Below are positions 1 through 8,043 of a DNA stretch of 11,898 nt, one piece after another; position 1 is the stretch's first letter, and each line of letters starts with the position of its first letter. The notes below the pieces were generated by a model that saw only the letters and a program-made list of their open reading frames with translations, was not told the DNA's origin and made no database searches. Both the position numbers and the translations under genes were made by a program. This DNA comes from Tetmemena sp. SeJ-2015 (taxonomy: Eukaryota > Ciliophora > Spirotrichea > Sporadotrichida > Oxytrichidae), in contig JAJKFJ010024788.1 in the NCBI GenBank assembly GCA_027382625.1, forward strand, positions 1-11,898, in the 5' to 3' direction.

Positions 1-197
1 CTATTGGCTCTGTTATTCCTAGCTTAGAGTCTAGGTTAAGGTGGAGCTTTGAGCTTTAACATCTCTGTTAAGGTTCTCTGTTTGGGTCCCTGCTAGCCAC
101 TCATCGCACTCGCTAGTAAGTTTAATATGATCCCTATTTAATAATATTCTTTACTTTATATTGCATTATCCACTATTTCTGCAATCACTTCTATCGC
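1..197. other. 3' flank of the Rossmann-fold gene; no gene identified
   Basis: This stretch follows the TGA stop of the leftmost gene on the minus strand and gets AT-rich around 120-180. With TAA/TAG read as Gln, a plus-strand frame stays open through much of it, but the translation is low in information and has no recognisable motif. It could hold the end of a neighbouring gene. I see nothing that can be called. Confidence 0.4.
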
Positions 198-1187
198 TCA
201 GTTGAGTCCTGCCATTTTGTAGTCAGTGAATGTGGGGAGAATCAGATCTTCCTGTCTCAGCTTGAGTGCCTGGTAAGTCTCTCTGATGCCGCTTGATTCT
301 CTCTTGACTCCAGTGTGGTCGTGGAAGTTTACTCTGCCCTCTGAGAGATTGGTTCTGTGAGCCTCGAAGTCCTCAGCAAGTTTTCTAAAGTTCTTGTCAG
401 CAGTGATGCCCACGAAGAACTCCTCGATGTAGTCGGAAATTCTGAGACCAAGGAGAGAGCCCTATTTGCCGGTAGTGCCCTCGCCCTTGCCAACAACTCC
501 CTCGATAACTCTGAGGAGATCTTTAAGAGTTGCCTCGTGAGCTCCGTTCACAAGAAGGTTTTGTCCCTTGACGGAGGCGAAGTTGCTCAAACTGTGCTGA
601 ACTGCGTTGGCCAAGTCCTACTCAGAAACTGGCTTGAAATGATGTTAGGAGGCGTTTCCAATTGCTGAGGGGATGCGGCCAGCTTCAGCGCATTGAGCAA
701 CGAATTGCAAGAGAGTGGCATAGCGACCGTACACCAAGTCAGTGGTGAGGATGGCAAGGTTGGAATTAATCTTGAGAGCCTCAGCCTGAGCCTCAGCAGA
801 CTTCTTAAGGGGAGCCTTCTCGTCTTCAGTATAGTAAAGTTCATGCTCAACTGGGCAAACTGCGACAAGTTTCTGGACGCCTTGTCTCTTGGCGAGTTTA
901 GCAGTTCCAGTAAGGAAAGAGTTCTTATCAGCTGCGTTAGCAGAGTAATCGTGGGTGAAGTAAATCACCTCAGAGGCTCCTTCGATTCCGTGTTCGAGGG
1001 CTGCTGCACTCTGAACCATGCGCTTTTCAAGAGTGACGCCCTGAGGGAGTTGGCGCTGGAAGTTGTAGACTGATTGACGATAGGGTCTGAAGTCGAGGAG
1101 TCTGATCTTGGAGTACTGCTTGCCAACGAGGCGAGAGATGACTCCTCTGGCGATGGCGCTTGAGCCATTGACTACAACGAGTTCCAT
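198..1187 (-). CDS. Rossmann-fold NAD(P)-binding protein, atypical SDR/NmrA-like
   Basis: A single uninterrupted frame of 329 codons runs from ATG at 1187 to TGA at 198-200, with in-frame TAA (645-647) and TAG (618-620, 462-464) read as Gln. The N-terminus MELVVVNGSSAIARGVISRL is a beta-strand, Gly-rich loop and helix as in extended/atypical SDR and NmrA-like proteins. The central loop Gly is replaced by Ala, so the dinucleotide motif is degenerate. A second acidic strand (RLLDFRPY) follows, then VIYFTHDYSANAADKN and KLVAVCPVEH, which fit the beta4-beta5 core, and a C-terminal helical half. Distant NDUFA9-type complex I subunits have this architecture and size, so a mitochondrial role is possible but not shown; no clear targeting peptide is visible. 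This is the only gene in the window without an IES. It lies 201 nt downstream of, and in the same orientation as, the thioredoxin-fold gene. The family call is fairly secure, the exact function is not. Confidence 0.85.
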
Positions 1188-1388
1188 TTTATTGCTGAGT
1201 GATGATTAAGCTTATATTATTATTTGAGTGATTGCTTGACAAATGAATCAATCGCACCTCTAAAAGCAACTCTTCATATTCCCCTTTGAATATTTCTGAG
1301 AAAGGGAATTCCAAATTATATATCATAAAGACTAAATGATCTTAACCAGCTTAGCTTAACTCTACTACTGCTTTTATCTGCTGTTGCT
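1188..1388. other. Intergenic spacer (3' flank of one gene, 5' flank of the next)
   Basis: A 201-nt AT-rich spacer lies between two minus-strand genes. It must hold the 3' UTR of the thioredoxin-fold gene and the promoter/5' UTR of the Rossmann-fold gene. Short repeats such as TTAAG occur near 1340-1360, but no motif is convincing. IESs in non-coding DNA could not be detected by the frame test used here. Confidence 0.5.
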
Positions 1389-4110
1389 TCAAAGATCTTC
1401 CTTCTTGGGCGCTGCCTTCTTCTTCTTCTTTTTCTTCTTCTCGCCTTCTCCTCTCGATTCCCTCTCTGCTTTCATCTTCTTATTGAGTTCTTGCTGTCTC
1501 TGTTTCTCCTCTTCTAAGATCTCTTTCAGGATCTCATCGTCAAAGCTGGAATCGCCTGAGTCGCTATCTACTCCTGCAGGAATATCAAGTTAGAGATTAG
1601 GGCAGTCCAGATCCTAAATCAAGAGATCTGCTGCCTTGGCCTTCATGGGGAAGGTGGCCAGCTTGCCATTGATGAACTTCTGCTCGTGCTTCTAGATGGT
1701 CTCCTTGTCGAACTTGCCGATGAGGTGGGCTGACTTGTCCTTCTCAGGCAAGTAGAAGATCACGGTGGGGATGAACATCGGATTTATTTCAAACTTCTCA
1801 AGCAGATAGGTCTATAAAGATGAGTTAAACATTATAAGAGGAAAGGCTTACATGGCAGGAGGCGTTGACCCACATGTAGTAGAGGGGGAGGTGCTTGGCT
1901 TCCTTCTCGAGCTGCTCGAGGGTCTCGATGTACTCCTTGTGGTTGTTGACCTCGTAGTCAAGCTGCTGGTTGCCGGAGAGGAAGGCGATGGCGCAGCCCT
2001 TGCCCTTGTCGAGGCAGTTCTGCTGGAACTTGTACTGGTTGGTGATCTCCTCGAACTTCCTATCCCTGGTCTTGGCCTGCAGCTTCTTCTTCATCTCGTA
2101 GTCGTCCTCCTTGCCCTCCAGGTGGAGCAGGTTCTTAAGCAGGTCTTCGAATACAATAGGACCTCCGTAGGTGAACTGCCTTGCACTTGAGGTGTCGTCT
2201 CCTTGTGCCTTCAGGATACCTCCATAAAATAAATAAAATAAATAATATAATAAAATTATTTATTTATTTTATATTTCTGATGAATCCAACAGCTGGGAGT
2301 TGCTTGACTTGGAAGGCTTCTAGTATCTGGTCAGAGGGGTCGAAGATGGACATGAAGACGAAGTCATCGTGGAGGTACTGGACGGAGCTGAGTGCCTTGA
2401 AGTGGAGGGAGATCTTCTCGTCGTTGTAGAAGTACACTATCACATTCTTCTCCCATAAATAAAAAATTTATCATAATTGAAACTCATTCTTTGTTATTCT
2501 TCTTTTCCTCGACGGCGGCAGTGACGGCCATGTTGTTGAAGATCTTCTCACTGACCTCCCTGACGTCGTGCTCGATGCCGGTGTTAAGCTCCTCCATTAC
2601 CTAAGCGAGGCCCTTGCTGCCTGACTTCAAGTAGATCTCGTAGCTCTTAGCATTCTTGTCCTCACCGAAGATGTTGTTCTTGTAGAGTCTCAGCTGAGGC
2701 AGCTTCTTACCAAGCTTGAGCTTAGTGGAGAGCTCACTGTAATCTGGTGCTGACTAATTCACATAGAAAACTCCCACGTTCAAAGGCCCATTGACCTGCT
2801 GGAAGATTTTGTCGAATAGGGGTACCTCCTGGGTCAGGTTTTGAGTTGCCACATAGAAAACGAGTGATGCCTTCTCCTACTCTAGGATCTTGCTGTTAAG
2901 TTGCCTGTAGTCGTATAGCTCTGCGTAGGGCTTCTTGCGATCTCTCTTTGATGAGGAGGAGGATGAAGAAGTAGAGCTGTCGTCTGAAGAGGAGGAAGAT
3001 GAACCCTGAGAAGTCTTGGCTTTCTGAGATGACTCAGTGGGCTCGTACTTGCCATACCTTGCATGGTCCTGCAGGAAGTCCTTCAGGTCATCGATTATAA
3101 ACAAGCACATCTAGAATCAAACCTTTCCTTTATCGAACTTGATATCCTTCTTCTGGAAGGGGATGCGAACCACTTGCTCGTTAGTGCGATTAGCATCAAC
3201 GTCAAAGGACTGAAGAAGCAGCACTTGTGGGAACTTAGGGCCCAAGTCGTCCTTGAACTCTTCCAACACTTCCTGCTTGCTAGTCTGGACAAAGCCGAAT
3301 CTTATTCTATCTCTGTAGTACCCATTCAAAGCCTTCATTATAAGCATCATTAGCAACACTCATAACATTCGGATAAAGCCTTGAATACTGGGGGTGTCTT
3401 GGTTTTGTTAGAAAAGAGGATGACCTTGTTGACTTGGTTGTCTTCCTCGCTCATGAAAGCTTGGAGTGCCTGCTTTGAGTCTATCTTAGTGGAGAAGTCT
3501 GGGAGATTGTTGAGGATGAAGGACTTGACCTTGGGGACTGTGACCTCTCTGTCCTGGTAGGCGACTGAGCTCATCTTCATGGGCTGCTTGGTATAAGGAT
3601 TGACTTTGACCTCTGGAGGCTGCAGCAGCTAGAAGAAGGGTGTGTGGTCTGGGTTGTCACACATGCTGAACCTCTTCGATGCCTTTACATCCTCGTCATT
3701 CACTCTCATACCTCCATCATAGTAGATAGTGAAATATCTCTAATATAGCTTTATGATTGCAGTCGAATGCATACCATACACAGTAGTTCTTCATTTCTTC
3801 CATGATGGGGTGCATGATCTGGTTGTTCATCTGCTGGGATCTCTCTCCTTGAGAGTCGAACACGTATAGGAACACCAACTGGTCTTGTTTGGCAATTTCA
3901 TCTTCGAACTTGCTATCGTCCATGTTTAGCTTCACTCCTATGCCTGGAGGGAAGAAGTCGGCAGCTCTTCCCTTTTTAGCCTAAGCCATCAAAGCATTCA
4001 TCGCTGAGAGCCCCAACAAAAGTTAAATACCCTATAAGTTTATAAGAATAGTTTGATTGTAATGTTGTTAAAAGCAGAAGATTCTGGAATTTTCGGTTGC
4101 TGATGCGCAT
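1389..4110 (-). CDS. ER-type protein with several thioredoxin-like folds (PDI-like, no CxxC), 6 IESs
   Basis: Start ATG is at 4108-4110 and stop TGA at 1389-1391. Excising 4018-4069, 3726-3744, 3328-3374, 3090-3131, 2444-2495, 2215-2278 and intron 1812-1851 leaves 2406 nt, i.e. 801 aa. The N-terminus is a signal peptide (basic start, then NLLLLLGLSAMNALMA). Thioredoxin-like units follow: about 45-110 (LVFLYVFDSQ...VWYAFDCN), 190-300 (KVILFSNKTKTPPVFKAL...RIRFGFV), 365-470 (SLVFYVATQ...LPQLRLYKN), 490-590 (NVIVYFYNDEKISLHFKALS...LPAVGF) and 620-720 (GCAIAFLSGNQQ...FIPTVIFYLP). A Ser-rich linker separates units two and three. No CxxC redox motif is seen, so a binding or chaperone role is more likely than disulfide exchange. 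The tail is acidic then poly-Lys and ends KKEDL, close to the KDEL class of ER-retention signals. The nearest families are non-catalytic PDI and DNAJC16-like thioredoxin regions, although no J domain is present. It shares a 190-nt divergent region with the LRR gene. Confidence 0.85.
1812..1851 (-). other. Spliceosomal intron, 40 nt
   Basis: On the minus strand the sequence runs from gtaagcc to tttatag, with a pyrimidine-rich interior. Splicing at phase 0 joins NASCH to TYLLEKF and carries the frame to the TGA at 1389. Unlike the IESs, it starts GTAAG, ends TAG and has no pointer repeat. Confidence 0.9.
2215..2281. other. IES, pointer GAT (64 nt removed)
   Basis: Copies of GAT lie at 2215-2217 and 2279-2281, enclosing an almost pure A/T stretch. 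Retention destroys the frame. Excision joins LPAVGF to ILKAQGDD, completing a thioredoxin-like strand. No GT donor of the right phase exists at the left boundary, which argues against an intron. The pointer is only 3 nt, so the exact boundary is less certain than the excision itself. Confidence 0.8.
2444..2503. other. IES, pointer ATTCTTCT (52 nt removed)
   Basis: Eight-base direct repeats lie at 2444-2451 and 2496-2503. Without excision the minus-strand frame hits TGA just after EEKKNNKE. After excision the protein reads VEEKKNVIVYFYND, entering a thioredoxin-like fold. The interior is strongly AT-rich against GC-richer flanks. Confidence 0.92.
3090..3136. other. IES, pointer ATCGA (42 nt removed)
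   Basis: ATCGA occurs at 3090-3094 and 3132-3136. The segment length is a multiple of three but carries an in-frame TGA. Removal gives DIKFDDLKDFLQDH in the thioredoxin-fold protein. Confidence 0.88.
3328..3382. other. IES, pointer AAAGCCTT (47 nt removed)
   Basis: Eight-base repeats lie at 3328-3335 and 3375-3382. Excision joins PPVFKAL to NGYYRDRIRFGFV. A 47-nt GT-AG alternative (gtgttgc...tacag) would also keep the frame, giving SECYEDRIRF. The long repeat and the consistent pattern across the window favour the IES. Confidence 0.85.
3726..3748. other. IES, pointer ATAG (19 nt removed)
   Basis: ATAG lies at 3726-3729 and 3745-3748 (CTAT on the coding strand). Excision of 19 nt joins FDCNHKAI to YYDGGMRV in frame. 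Without it the frame reaches TGA. A 40-nt GT-AG intron (3740-3779) is formally possible but would delete the VWYAFDCN strand expected in a thioredoxin fold. This is the smallest element in the window. Confidence 0.72.
4018..4074. other. IES, pointer AAAAG (52 nt removed), inside the signal peptide
   Basis: AAAAG lies at 4018-4022 and 4070-4074. On the minus strand, excision joins MRISNRKFQNLLLL to LGLSAMNALMAQ, producing a typical signal peptide and moving the start from ATG 4001 to ATG 4110. Without excision the upstream ATG is in the wrong frame. Confidence 0.82.
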
Positions 4111-4300
4111 TTTTAAATTCTCCTTCCTGGTATTTTAATTCTAACTTATTTTCTTGCTCTCTCAAAGATATCACAACCCACTCTTAGTGTAAAGAAAACT
4201 TAAGAACTCTCTCTCTCGAGAAAGAGGAAATAAAATAAGCAGGAGCGAGGATGAAATGAGAAATAATAGTTGAATTATAATTACAATAGGAGGATTGGCC
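4111..4300. promoter_or_regulatory. Divergent promoter/5' UTR region
   Basis: These 190 AT-rich nt separate the start codons of two divergently oriented genes. An imperfect palindrome centred on CTCGAG (about 4207-4224) sits inside. An in-frame TGA 27 nt upstream of ATG 4301 supports that start codon. No transcription start motif is clear enough to call. Confidence 0.5.
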
Positions 4301-7300
4301 ATGGCAAATAAAAACAGCGACTCACAGCAACAGCTGAACCAATTAAATACGCAAGGCTCCTCGCTCACACAAATCTCTCCGCAAAAAGGACCTGCCACTC
4401 TGGTTATTGCAAGAGAAACTAATACTTAATGAGTATTAGTTTTAATTGGAGTTCGTTTGCTTAATAGTAACTCGCTCACTTCTAATAAGAAGGACTTCTA
4501 GCGAATGGGAAATGGCCAGGAAAGTATGGGCGAGAAATAGGGCTCCTCCCTTCTGGTGATGAAGGAAAGTGCAAGCATCGACCAACACCAAAGCAGCCAC
4601 TTTGGAGGCAACGGAGTGTAGAGCACGGAAATGTTCTCAGTCAAGAATGCTATGTATAAGGGGCAACATTATCCAATTCATCTTAACTTCTTATGATGAG
4701 AATGATAAATTTAAGGCAAGAAGGTATATCCTAGCAGGATACGACTCATGGCGGGGGCTTACTGGACGAGGGCAGTAAAGACGAAACCAGTCTCTTCAAT
4801 TAGCAGTTATATGACCGCAGTCTCATGGAAAACCCCAGCCAAGACCCTTTATTACACATATATAGATGATTATAGTATCTGCTGATTATTCTTATGATTG
4901 AAATAATGGCAGCTCATTTGCAAAACAGCCACATGGAATCCTAGCAAGATCCCTACTACGATGGAGCATCGATTGGGAATCGCATCTAAGAGACCATGTC
5001 TGAGAATTAAGACTCACAGGCTGCTCTCTCCCAAAATGGGGACAATAACTAGTTCAACGAATCACCTGGGAGAAGCAATGACTACGACGATGGAGGTGGA
5101 GATGCAAATGTCAGGATGAACATCCATCAAAACCTTGATGATCTAAATTGGAATAATAAGTTAAACATGTTGTAAAATTATAGATGACACAACTTGGGGA
5201 AACCAGACGAATCCTCTCAACACAAATGGAGAACCAGACAATCACACATTCTTTGGCTCAACAAATAGCAAGAAAAACTTCAGAGGAAATAGCTTACGAC
5301 CCATGAACGAGCTAGACACTTCTAGTGCGGGCATTCAAATTGGTTCATTACAACTTCATTATTCTACTTCCATATGTTCATCTCCTTACAAGGATGTGAG
5401 GACTACTTTAAAAAAGCAAAAGGAGAACAACCGTCAGCCCTTCCCTGTAAAAACAACTACGATAGACAGGATTATCTATCCCGTTTACACTAAGCGTGGA
5501 ATAAAGTACGGTAAAAAGAAGAGAGTCAGCAGCTAGGAGCAGCGACTTCAGTAACTTCAGACCGAAGCCAATCAATAAGAGAAGATGGGTAAGCTGCTAG
5601 ATGGCTTTCTCATCCTTTTCTCTTGCAGAGTGAAGCTGCCTCACGAATCAATTAAGAGCAAACTTGCCTCTCAAAACATAGTTGAAGTCATCGAAGAGGA
5701 CCTGTGCTACTTCTAAAACCTTAACAGCATAGATGTGAGCGATAACAGAGTGAGGTTAGAGCAACTCAAGAATCTTAAAGCGCTCTCTGATGTGAATTTA
5801 CAGTATAATCAGATCTAAAATATCCCCCCTCTCGCTACAGAGGATTTCCCTAAACTAGAGATCCTCAACCTCAGTTACAATAACATAACTCCTTCTTCGA
5901 TAAGAAATCTCTATAACTTGAAAAAGCTGAAAATACTAGACTTGCAAGGAAACGCTCTAGTTACCCTGCCTGAGGATTTGAGAGAACTAGCGCTGATTGA
6001 GGACTTGAATCTTTCCTCTAACAGCTTCTCTTCCTCCTCTACAATTATCAATCCAGCCATTATCTTCAAAGCCCTCGGGTAGATGCCTAGACTTAAGCGT
6101 CTTAACTTGAGCAGAAATAGGTTTTCCTCTTTTCATGCCGAGCTTATGATGCACATGGGAACATAAACAGACTTTAAGTTAATTAGAGTTAAGTATGACA
6201 CATTACAGATAGTTAGCTAATTTAAGTTGCTATAGGAGTTAGACTTTGGATATAACTTAGTGGGAGATGAAGAGGACTTGATGTACACCAGTTCTTTGAA
6301 GTCTCTGCAGTTGCTAGTTATTACAGGCAATCCCATAGGACTAAATGGAAAGCAGTACTATACCAAGCTAGAGGCAGCTCTGCAAGGCACACTCTCTGCC
6401 ACTTTGATAAATGAGGATGTGCCCGACCACAAAAGTTACCTCAAGAAAGTTCGCAAGGACAGAACACCAGGCATAGATATGTTATAATGTATTAGAGAAT
6501 TGTATGTAGCATTGGTGTTAACTTCCCCTACCCTAACCCAATTAAACTGTTCTCTAGAGAAGCACAGAAAGACATCAAGGGAGAGTACTTGAATGCAGAG
6601 CTAATGAATCAGGGAGTTGCTCTGCAGATTGCTGAGATCAGGCCTAATACAAACATCGAGAAGGAGATATTCCCCAGAGAATTAACTAGAGATGCTATGG
6701 AAAAGGAGATCTTCACTCCTCCTAATCACAAACAGATGCGCTTCATTCATCTAAAGCTTCAATTATTAGAGACTCTTATGTTTAATTTAGTGATTGGTAA
6801 GGGCAATGACGATTCTAAACTTCATTAACTTACTATTTTTTGCTCATAAATGTAAACCTACAAGCAGCCAGAATGACCAGTTTTTTATAACTGAGGATGT
6901 AAACTAATTCGCTCCAAGATCAGGCTTCCCTGGTGGTCCCTCAAGAGTCATTTAGGAGGAGCACAGCTAAGAGAGTGAAATGGATGATGGCCCGAATGAG
7001 ATGCACTAAAACCTAGAAGGCTTAGAAGATTTAAAGATTTGTACTATTTAAGTACTTCTTTTTTTAAGTAGAGAAGATGAAGACTTGGACGAAGGCGATA
7101 TGGACATGAATATGGCTGAGGATGAGAACTTTGATTTCGGGAGAGCCAAGATGGACTACTTCAAGCAGAGGGCGAGAGAGATCTTGCTAGGGCAGAGCTT
7201 CGCAGGTCCAGCCTCAGCTTCTGATCTGTATGGGTTACAGGCGGATGGCACTTTCAGCTAAGTACAAGGAATAGACTATGACAGAAACTCAGTTGTGCCT

Positions 7301-8027
7301 CTAGGTGGCTGCTACAAAAATCTTAAGAATCTGCTGCGTAAGCCTACAGTGGTTCACAATACAGGCAGCGAGCACAAGCCTGGTTATCTCAAGATGACTT
7401 TCTCCATGTGCAGGAATGCTGTTAACGGGGATCGTTTCCTTGAGATATCTAAGCTCAAAGAGAGCACAATGATGAAATATTATAAGCCATTGTGACTCTA
7501 GTTTATTATGCTATCTTCTTAAGTAAATGATGAGGAGTAAGCAGAGTGAGTTTAACAGTCAGATGCTGGGTGGTGGGAAGAGCAGCATCATGGGTACTAA
7601 CTCAAAGCTGCCTCCGCTCATGAGGGCTGGCAAGGACATGATGCAAGATAGTATCGTTAATTTTTTGTCTGCTTGAGTTATTTTTGAGATGACGAGGCGG
7701 CTCGTTTGCTGTTGGGTCTAGGAAAGAAGAAGAGCAAGAAGGAGGAGCAGATCGACCGGAAGATAGAGCAGCTGCTGGAGGTGTACAAGAGGCAGGACGA
7801 GCAGCTGATGAAGAAGGCACAAGAGAAGGAGAGCAACAAGGCCACCAACAAGAAACAGCTCAGGGACAAGTTCGGCTTCTCAGATGACGAGGAAGATCAA
7901 ATTATATTGTAATGAATATATTAATTGGTTATAAGAAGATGATGGACTGAGTATATCAGACAAGAACTCTATAAAGGCGAAGGGGATTACAACAGGGGGT
8001 GTCTACAGCAGTGCATCCGGTATGTGA
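4301..8027 (+). CDS. Leucine-rich-repeat protein, XRRA1-like, 11 inferred IESs
   Basis: ATG 4301 to TGA 8025-8027. Excising 4360-4470, 4662-4714, 4836-4925, 5148-5193, 6173-6220, 6471-6508, 6805-6871, 7024-7071, 7468-7525, 7646-7686 and 7892-7934 plus intron 5589-5630 leaves 3042 nt, i.e. 1013 aa. Residues 1 to about 330 are hydrophilic, rich in Gln, Asn and Ser. About 355-560 are leucine-rich repeats (KLEILNLSYNNI, KLKILDLQGNAL, LIEDLNLSSNSF, RLKRLNLSRNRF, LLQELDFGYNLV), ending LLVITGNPIG, a typical LRR cap. The C-terminal half starts GVNFPYPNPIKLFSREAQK and includes an acidic stretch (DEDLDEGDMDMN) and a Lys/Glu coiled coil near 925-975. LRRs in the middle of a long low-complexity protein recall XRRA1, but no specific domain signature was checked. 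A binding scaffold is the safe functional statement. Genes of this type are common in ciliates with basal-body or ciliary roles (inference). Confidence 0.85.
4360..4479. other. IES, pointer CTCGCTCAC (111 nt removed)
   Basis: Nine-base direct repeats lie at 4360-4368 and 4471-4479, the longest pointer in the window. Retention gives a 43-residue ORF ending at TGA. Excision joins TQGSSLT to SNKKDFQRMGNG. It is also the longest IES seen here. Confidence 0.9.
4662..4719. other. IES, pointer GGCAA (53 nt removed)
   Basis: GGCAA lies at 4662-4666 and 4715-4719. Excision joins NAMYKGQ to EGISQQDTTHGGGLLDEG and removes only AT-rich DNA. Shorter alternatives TCAT and CTTA (68 nt) also restore the frame but remove GC-rich, coding-like bases. 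TAAGG and TATCC repeats give the wrong frame. Confidence 0.8.
4836..4931. other. IES, pointer CAGCCA (90 nt removed)
   Basis: CAGCCA lies at 4836-4841 and 4926-4931. The length is a multiple of three, but the segment contains in-frame TGA. Excision joins LMENPS to HMESQQDPYYDG. Confidence 0.9.
5148..5197. other. IES, pointer TTGG (46 nt removed)
   Basis: TTGG lies at 5148-5151 and 5194-5197. Without excision the frame ends at TGA near 5185. Excision gives DDLNWGNQTNPLNTNG in continuous frame. Confidence 0.85.
5589..5630 (+). other. Intron, 42 nt (or an IES at the same place)
   Basis: Runs from gtaagctg through a long pyrimidine tract to gcagag, in frame and TGA-free. Splicing gives EKMVKLPHES. 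The donor matches the gtaag donors of the other two introns. However, AAGCTGC also occurs as a direct repeat at 5591-5597 and 5633-5639, exactly 42 nt apart. IES-type excision would give EKMGKLPHES, differing by one residue. Confidence 0.75.
6173..6228. other. Probable in-frame IES, pointer TTTAAGTT (48 nt removed)
   Basis: Eight-base repeats lie at 6173-6180 and 6221-6228 around an AT-rich, TGA-free, multiple-of-three segment, so the ORF stays open with or without it. Excision turns an irregular stretch into TDFKLLQELDFGYNLV, a well-formed leucine-rich repeat. It is inferred, not forced by the frame. Confidence 0.65.
6471..6512. other. IES, pointer GCAT (38 nt removed)
   Basis: GCAT lies at 6471-6474 and 6509-6512. 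Excision joins KDRTPGI to GVNFPYPNPIKLFS, restoring the frame that continues to 6804. Retention leads to TGA at about 6587. Confidence 0.87.
6805..6877. other. IES, pointer AATGAC (67 nt removed)
   Basis: AATGAC lies at 6805-6810 and 6872-6877. Excision gives IGKGNDQFFITEDVNQFAP. Retention runs to TGA just after the right pointer. Confidence 0.9.
7024..7078. other. Probable in-frame IES, pointer AGAAGAT (48 nt removed)
   Basis: Seven-base repeats lie at 7024-7030 and 7072-7078. The 48-nt segment has no in-frame TGA, so retention would insert a hydrophobic run (LKICTIQVLLFLSRED) into an acidic region. Excision gives LEGLEDEDLDEGDMD. Strong T-richness marks it as non-coding. Confidence 0.8.
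7468..7533. other. IES, pointer AATGATGA (58 nt removed)
   Basis: Eight-base repeats lie at 7468-7475 and 7526-7533. Excision gives KESTMMRSKQSEFNSQ. Retention meets TGA at about 7493. Confidence 0.92.
7646..7690. other. IES, pointer AGAT (41 nt removed)
   Basis: AGAT lies at 7646-7649 and 7687-7690 around a T-rich interior containing TGA. Excision gives GKDMMQDDEAARLLLGLGKK, running into the Lys/Glu coiled coil. Confidence 0.87.
7892..7940. other. IES, pointer GAAGAT (43 nt removed)
   Basis: GAAGAT lies at 7892-7897 and 7935-7940. Retention would end the protein at TGA 7913. Excision extends it as DEEDDGLSISDKNSIKAKG and onward to TGA at 8025. The IES therefore hides the last ~29 codons. 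Confidence 0.85.
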
Positions 8028-8043
8028 GTGAGGATACACTCAC
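8024..8043 (+). repeat. Perfect 7-bp inverted repeat at the stop codon
   Basis: GTGAGTG (8024-8030) and CACTCAC (8037-8043) can pair around a 6-nt loop. The left arm overlaps the TGA stop of the LRR gene. It could be an RNA 3'-end element or chance. Confidence 0.5.

Noticed and set aside
1852..2190. Plus-strand ORF of 112 codons, Leu/Val-rich
   Set aside because: It is the antisense shadow of the thioredoxin-fold gene. The minus-strand translation carries the recognisable fold and the intron.
3328..3382. 47-nt GT-AG intron giving SECYEDRIRF
   Set aside because: It fits in frame, but an 8-nt direct repeat exactly flanks an equally good excision, and the neighbouring breaks have no usable GT donor. 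One mechanism explains all of them.
3740..3779. 40-nt GT-AG intron or +1 programmed frameshift at the FDCN strand
   Set aside because: The intron would delete a core thioredoxin strand. A frameshift would not explain the other 19 breaks. Pointer excision explains both.
4657..4731. Other repeat pairs (TAAGG, TATCC, GTATA, TCAT, CTTA) as pointers near 4660-4760
   Set aside because: The first three give the wrong frame. TCAT and CTTA restore it but are shorter and remove GC-rich coding-like sequence. GGCAA fits best.
5318..5370. In-frame 48-nt IES with ACTTC pointers
   Set aside because: Repeats at 5318-5322 and 5366-5370 are compatible, but a third ACTTC copy lies between them, composition is not clearly AT-rich and the retained protein looks acceptable. 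Left as coding.
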